Source: Scytalidium lignicola
Taxonomy: Eukaryota > Ascomycota > Leotiomycetes
Assembly (NCBI GenBank): GCA_002812745.2
Contig: NCSJ02000471.1
Coordinates: 1-26,219 of the forward strand
Length of the DNA: 26,219 bases
Reading direction: 5' to 3'
Under the pieces are notes generated by a model, which saw nothing but the letters and a program-made list of their open reading frames with translations, ran no database searches and was not told the origin of the DNA. A program made the position numbers and the translations under genes. Below, piece by piece: positions 20,634 to 26,219 of the stretch. Numbering within the stretch: position 1 is the first letter of the stretch; each line of letters starts with the position of its first letter.

Positions 20634-23600
20634 ATGTCAACAAAAAACTTAACAGAATTTATCATTGTTAAAGTATATAAATATAAGTATTACAAAGTCA
20701 TAAACAATAACCTTTAAAACTTATTTCAACATAATTTCAAGGACTTTACAACTAATATCTTCAAGAAGGTTAACTATAAGAAGTTATAAGAATTATAATG
20801 TTGCCTTTGTTGTATTAATGTCTATATATAACAAAACATTAAACATATAATAGTTGTTTAAATACTATTTAACATTATACTAGAAAAGACTTAACCAAGA
20901 TAAACTATATATAATTACAAGGAAGTTATTATTAACTATAAAAATGGACAGATTACATTTGTATACATTATACTTCTTATAACAATATAAACAAATATAC
21001 TTGTAGATATACAATTCACTCTTCAAGTATTACTAATTAGTTTAATATACACAAGTAACTAATCAATGTCTTTTATACTTATTATGACTTTACTAGTTAG
21101 AATAGACTTAAATCATAATTCTAATCACTTATAAGACTCTTCTTCTAGCTTATTAACAACTCTTACACTTGTAAAACAGTTAACAGAGCTTATGAAGGTT
21201 TATACAGAGAATTATAAATACAATGAAAACAATAATACTCTTGATCATAAGCTAATAATCTTTAAAACCATTGTAAAAAGAGTAGATTTACTAGAGAAGT
21301 TATTTAACAAGGTATTCTTAATTATACTAAAAGGCATAACAGAAGATCATTATTACACTTATCAACTAGTTAAATATACATTTAAAAAGGTATATAACCA
21401 TCTTCAGAATTTCTTTAAAGGAGTTGGTTTTCATTGTAAAAACTTGCAAAAGTAGGAAATTACAACTTTAACTTTAATTACAACTTAAAACCTTAGGAAA
21501 ACAACATTCCAAAACATATAACTTCTTGTTAAAACACTTTAAGAATTATAATATAAACTTCTTATAACCTTTTAAACAGTTGAAGTATTATACTTTAAGC
21601 TTATAACTACTTGTAAAGGTTTACTAGCATATAAATATACAATATCATACTTACCTTTAGACCTTAGCTAACTTATTAACAATTTGGAATCTTCTATCAT
21701 AACATACNAAAAAAGAATAAGAACATAATAATAAAACTTACTTTACAAACTGCCTTTATTATACTAACAACTTATTAAACTAACAATTCAACTTACAAGC
21801 CTCTAACTGTACAATTTCATGTCATTAAATGCAAAGAACATGTTTTATATGCAAAAGAGAAGATTACTATTCATGAAAACATATATAACAAAAGCAAAAT
21901 GCTAAAAGAGCTCATTTTCAAGCAAAGTACATGAATAAGCTTCACCTTACTGTTTATAACTCTGAAAAGCACTTTAACAAACATTATGAACAATACATTG
22001 TTAATTATGAAGGTGATGACCTTGAGAACAACTTAAATCTTAATTTTAAGGCTTTTTTTATTGACAATAGCTTAGATATAGAATTTGATCATATTAGCCA
22101 AAGTGTTACTACTACTTTCTTTATCTTATACAAAAGTTTTCTAGTAGAATTAACATCCTTAATTATTATAGAACTAGTTAATAACACTTTTACATATTAA
22201 CTTACAATTAACATACTAATAATAAGAACTTACACATAGGATTATATCCTAAGAATCTTTAGAATAACATTAATAAAAGTATATAACATAATTAATACAA
22301 TAAGATATAATTCTAAGTAATTTCATAGAATTATAATCAATATAAGTATAAGAAGCTACTTTATAGTTAGTTATAGCCAATTTAAAGCTTTATAATAAAC
22401 AGATCAGATTATAACACTTAACATCATTACTAAAAGCATAATAACAATGCAATTCAGAATTAAAACTACTACATCATTAAGTTTAACGATAATAACTATA
22501 TTAATTAGTTAAGTTGAATTCTATGTAATTAAAGTAAACATACCTTTTCTATTATACTTAACAGATATAAACAGGTTAAACATATACTTCAACAACCTCA
22601 TAAATCATTTAGTTACTCTAAAGGGAAACATATTAACTATAAGACAATTTAATTACTCTTTTCTCCTTTAAAACATTCCTTTATACATTTTTGTTGTTAA
22701 CTTACTTAAGGAAAATCCTTATTTCCTGACCAATGTAGAATTACAACATTTACACAAACACTTTAAATACTTATTCATAATATGATTACAATACATTTTA
22801 GATTATATTAGCCATAATATCAATAAAGAAATGTTAGAATATCTCTTTAAGTATTATAGTCAATGTTAACATTATGCTAAATTACTAAGAAGATTCAAGT
22901 TCAGCTTATAAGACAATGTTGACTTTAAATATTCTATTATTATTAATATTTTTTATATAAATAATAAACTTGTTTTACATATTATTAACAAAGGAATACA
23001 CTATCAAGTTAATAGATAACTTTAAAACATAATTACAAAGTATATATAAGATACTTTACAAGCTTATTAAATTAACACTTACCTAAGATCTCTAAATTAA
23101 ATTATAACTAACATAAGAAAGAACTTTGTAAATAAGGAATTCTAATAAAGCATTACAATTATAAGAATAACTTTCAAAGCTATTCTAGTAAAAGCTTATA
23201 ATTCAATTAGTCAAGTTGAATAATATTACATACTTGTATAACATGCTTACTAGATAATTATAATTAAAATCTATGATCTTGACAAGGATATAACCTTACA
23301 AATAACATTCAAGGCTATTAACAATTCAGTAAGACCTAACAGACTTATTCTTACACTCCTTGTTTATGGTACTTACCTATGTATATTAGAGTATAATACT
23401 TTAACTTTAATAATTACATAAAGAGTTATAACAATCAAGAAAGCAATAGAGGAAATCATTAAAATCAAGGCAAAACAATTAGTTTAGAATATACTTAACA
23501 CTTATAACAACCTTAACATTAGTAATGTCTATAACTTATTGTTAAATTCAGATGTATTCATCTGAAGAGTAAGAAATACAAGTTAAAACAGTAAATAAGA

Positions 23601-25537
23601 CAAGTTGTATAAGCTTATTAGCATAAACAAGGAAACATGCATATTAACATTATTATATAAGAATATACTGTTTAGGTCAATGAGTATGAAATTATATCTT
23701 ATACTTATAAAGGGAATGGACAGAATTAAATTATTAAACTTAAATATTAAAGATAATTAAAAGATGATTTCCTTTGTCTAACAAGGAAAATCTAAGAATA
23801 CTTAAAATAAAAATGAAAGTGCAAATCCTTTAATAATCAAAGTTATTCTACTACTAAAACTACTTGTAAAACAAGGACATAGAAGACCTTGTAAATATTT
23901 TAAAATTATTGTTTTCTTGTAAGATAAAGAACTTAACCAACTATAATATATAGCTTCTTAATTAACTAAGCTTGTTAGATTGATTAAAAAAGGCATTTTC
24001 AAAGTTGTAAACCTTAAAGATATACTTAAGGATATACATTTATTTAATGTTAAGTTTGTAGACAAGATCAAGTATAAGAGAACAGAAAAAGCTTTTAAAA
24101 AAGTTATACCTTATTGTATAAGTATATAAAGATAACAAGAAAAGATTTGTCTTAATATAATCACTTATTATTTAACAAGTCAACTAACAAATCATTCTTT
24201 GTATTATTATCATAGAAAGTAAATATATAAACTTATATTTACAAAACATCTCTTAAGTGTACATCTAATTAACTACTTTGTTAAACTATGATTTTTATAT
24301 ATAAGTACTTAAGAAATTCATATAACTACTTAGCATTTTAAAAGGCTTAATTCTACAAGTCATAAAACCATTTTACAAAGTCCTCAAAGTTAGAAACTAC
24401 TAATTCAAGATATACTACTCTTATCACATGGACATACTTGTTATAAAGCTGTTAATGTATAACTTATGCTTATTGTATAACACTGAACCATTTAGCATTA
24501 TAAGACTTCAAACTAACAATACCTTGTTTGTTGGAGATATCTAATTCGCAAAACTCAAACAAGAATAACTGGAGAAGGCCAAATTCCTTGCAAAAGAGCA
24601 GGAAACACTTATTACAAGGAAGAGAATCAAGTTTAACAAGGGAATGATACAACTAGAGGAAACTAGAATCATACTTACTCAAAAGTGCTAGTATGCTAAC
24701 TTACAACTTATAACAAGCAAACTAACTATTATAACAAGCTCATAAGAGATTATACATTAAAACTGTACTACTAAAGAGTAATATATAGCATAACATACTT
24801 TAAGAGTATATATAGCCTTAGTTTGCCAACTAAAGGCATCTTACAACTTATTAATAATTGCTTAAGCTATTAACCTTAACAAGGAAGACATGAAAACACT
24901 TAATAAACGGTTATAATAACAACTCTAAAACATTACCAGGGGAATTCACTTTGTTAAGCTTAATAAGGAGGAATTATAATTATTAATCTTTACAAATACT
25001 TTATTTGCGAATAATACAAACTTATCTTCTCAAATTAGCTATGTTATAATGCTTACAAACTGTAAAGGAAACATAAATATACTACATTGATCATCAATCA
25101 AGTGTAAAAGAATAACATAAAGTATGTTAATGTTAAAACTGTACAGAATAACTTATAGATTCAATATGAAAGTTACAATTAAGTCAACTATCAAAAGAAT
25201 CCTTAGAATTATATTTTTACTTGTTTTATGTACAGATTCAAGGTTATTATATGACTACCTTGTTAAGTTAAGAACTATATAAGAGAAACATCTTATAATT
25301 AACGTAATGTATCTTCAACAAGTATATAAGTAACACTAGATCACTAAAGTACAATGGATTCAGAGAATAACAAATCTAGCTGATTCCATGACCAAAGTAA
25401 AGCTATCTAACACTCTAAAACAGCTGTTGAATACAAACAAGGTATACTTAGAGGTAATGGAATAGGTAGAACAGGACATCATGGATAATAGAGGAGGAGA
25501 TATTACAGAAGAAGAATTTCAAGCTATTCTTGAATAA
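20634..25537 (+). pseudogene. Copia gag-pol polyprotein, decayed
   Basis: An ATG at 20634 starts the Gag frame. The best Gag stretch (21192-21455) includes MKVYTENYKYNENNNTLDHK and VDLLEKLFNKVF. CFICKREDYYS with KH at 21841-21882 is a damaged zinc knuckle. The region 21931-22200 precedes the protease. The protease active-site motif is at 22336-22350, now INISI, so its Asp is Asn. Integrase relics are the zinc-binding HKHFKY segment (about 22750-22770), TNIRKNFVNKEF (23107-23142; the second catalytic Asp is Asn) and a retained VE followed by a stop. A linker follows at 23278-23400. Reverse transcriptase shows CLLYNTEPFSI and QTNNTLFVGD (24509-24538), where the catalytic Asp pair is Asn-Asn (24515-24520). 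RNase H ends in NLADSMTKVKLS, and the frame closes with TAA at 25535-25537. At least two frame changes and dozens of stops disable it. Confidence 0.9.
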
Positions 25538-25624
25538 GAAATTAACATGCAATTAGGAAACCTCATCAGATTCAAGTGTTTTAGAGTTATATACAATGCT
25601 CACTTATCTTCAGAATAACTCTAA

Positions 25625-25826
25625 TATTGGTAGATTATTTGTCTATAGTCATATGCTAGGCATATACAGTGTAGACTAGTCTAGATTAAGCAATAAGAGC
25701 TTACAAAGCTATTACAACTCCACAATGCTCTTATTCTCCTTTAATAACAACGAACTACTATGAAAGTATAAATAATATATTACATAAAGTTATATACTGT
25801 ACTACATACTACTAGTAGAACTAACA
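25625..25826 (+). repeat. 3' LTR of Copia element
   Basis: It is the same length as the 5' LTR and ends CTAACA. Its start is TATTGG rather than TGTTAG, so the terminal G is mutated to A. The purine run AGAGGAGGAGA near 25488-25500 is too far upstream to be a normal polypurine tract, and none is evident next to the LTR. Confidence 0.93.
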
Positions 25827-25831
25827 CAAAT

Positions 25832-26219
25832 ATTATAATATAATTAATTTATAATAATAAGTTTTTGTTATTCATAAATAAAGTATTTATAAAGATTAAT
25901 AATTATAATATCTTCTTTTTAAGCTTAATAAATTGTATTCCTTTAATAGTATTCTAAATTTATTATTATAAGTATTTATTCAACAATTTTATATCTTCTT
26001 GACTAAGATCAATAGTTTAAACAGTTATTAATAAGTTATATAACACTTTTAGTTAATAAACTAAAGTTATATATACTTTTTAAATATATTATACAATATA
26101 TTACTCTTTAATAATAAGGTTTTAATATATAATTCTTTATAAGCTTGTTATAATAATTGATTTCTTAATTATAAGTTATAAATTAATATATTAATACTTT
26201 TAAATAAATGAAATTCTAA
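25832..26219. other. AT-rich flank, nothing recognised
   Basis: This is almost pure A/T sequence beyond the CAAAT duplication, with no ORF, hairpin or element end. It is probably older degraded repeat DNA into which the Copia element inserted. Confidence 0.6.

Larger units (their letters stand above)
19946..25826 (+). mobile_element. Ty1/Copia-type LTR retrotransposon, full length but inactivated
   Basis: Two 202-bp LTRs (19946-20147 and 25625-25826) flank about 5.48 kb of internal DNA. The 5-bp duplication CAAAT occurs immediately outside both (19941-19945 and 25827-25831), so this is one intact insertion. Internal relics follow Copia order: Gag, zinc knuckle, protease, integrase, reverse transcriptase, RNase H. 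The LTRs differ at about 30 sites by eye, all but one transitions, as RIP predicts; dating by LTR divergence would therefore mislead. Confidence 0.95.

Noticed and set aside
24470..24652. 60-codon minus-strand ORF
   Set aside because: It is the antisense of the reverse-transcriptase core of the Copia element.

Overview
The window looks like a repeat-rich stretch of a filamentous ascomycete (Pezizomycotina) genome. The evidence is: short introns of about 45-75 nt with GT...AG ends; a fungal-type bZIP transcription factor; Fot1/pogo, Copia and Helitron elements; and pervasive C-to-T / G-to-A decay (CAA/CAG/CGA/TGG turned into stops, Asp to Asn, Gly to Arg, Glu to Lys) that matches repeat-induced point mutation (RIP). 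Strongly AT-rich flanks (about 1-3000 and 19950-26219) enclose a less AT-rich centre, the typical two-compartment layout of such genomes. Sparse Ns sit beside A/T homopolymers, and a dense N patch covers much of 18739-19870.

Layout. 1-3000: AT-rich decayed DNA holding a degenerate 51-bp tandem repeat (about 588-986) and one weak relic reading frame. 3000-4263 (minus): a decayed two-exon gene, possibly of a PD-(D/E)XK nuclease-like family. 4974-5114 (minus): the acidic tail of an unidentified protein, joined directly to a 5'-truncated, frameshifted class III aminotransferase (+, to 6111). 6475-7706 (minus): an open but N-terminally truncated KamA-like radical-SAM aminomutase, convergent with the aminotransferase. 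7561-8806 (minus): a bZIP regulator whose 3' end runs into the aminomutase in another frame and whose likely start codon is ATA. 9801-17152 (+): a Helitron-like unit made of a charged coiled-coil ORF, a decayed Rep-helicase with a DUF6570-like region, and a downstream ORF with an OB-fold-like end. 17527-19916: a Fot1/pogo element with long TIRs and a TA duplication. 19946-25826: a complete but dead Copia element with 202-bp LTRs and a CAAAT duplication, starting only 27 bp after the pogo-type TSD.

The aminotransferase, aminomutase and bZIP regulator are the only non-transposon metabolic or regulatory genes. Together they look like the remains of a small accessory cluster handling an amino acid or beta-amino acid. 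All three carry damage: two N-terminal truncations, one frameshift, one lost start and one lost gene boundary. The substrate cannot be read from the sequence. Termini of the Helitron unit were not resolved, and no RNA genes or CRISPR arrays were seen.
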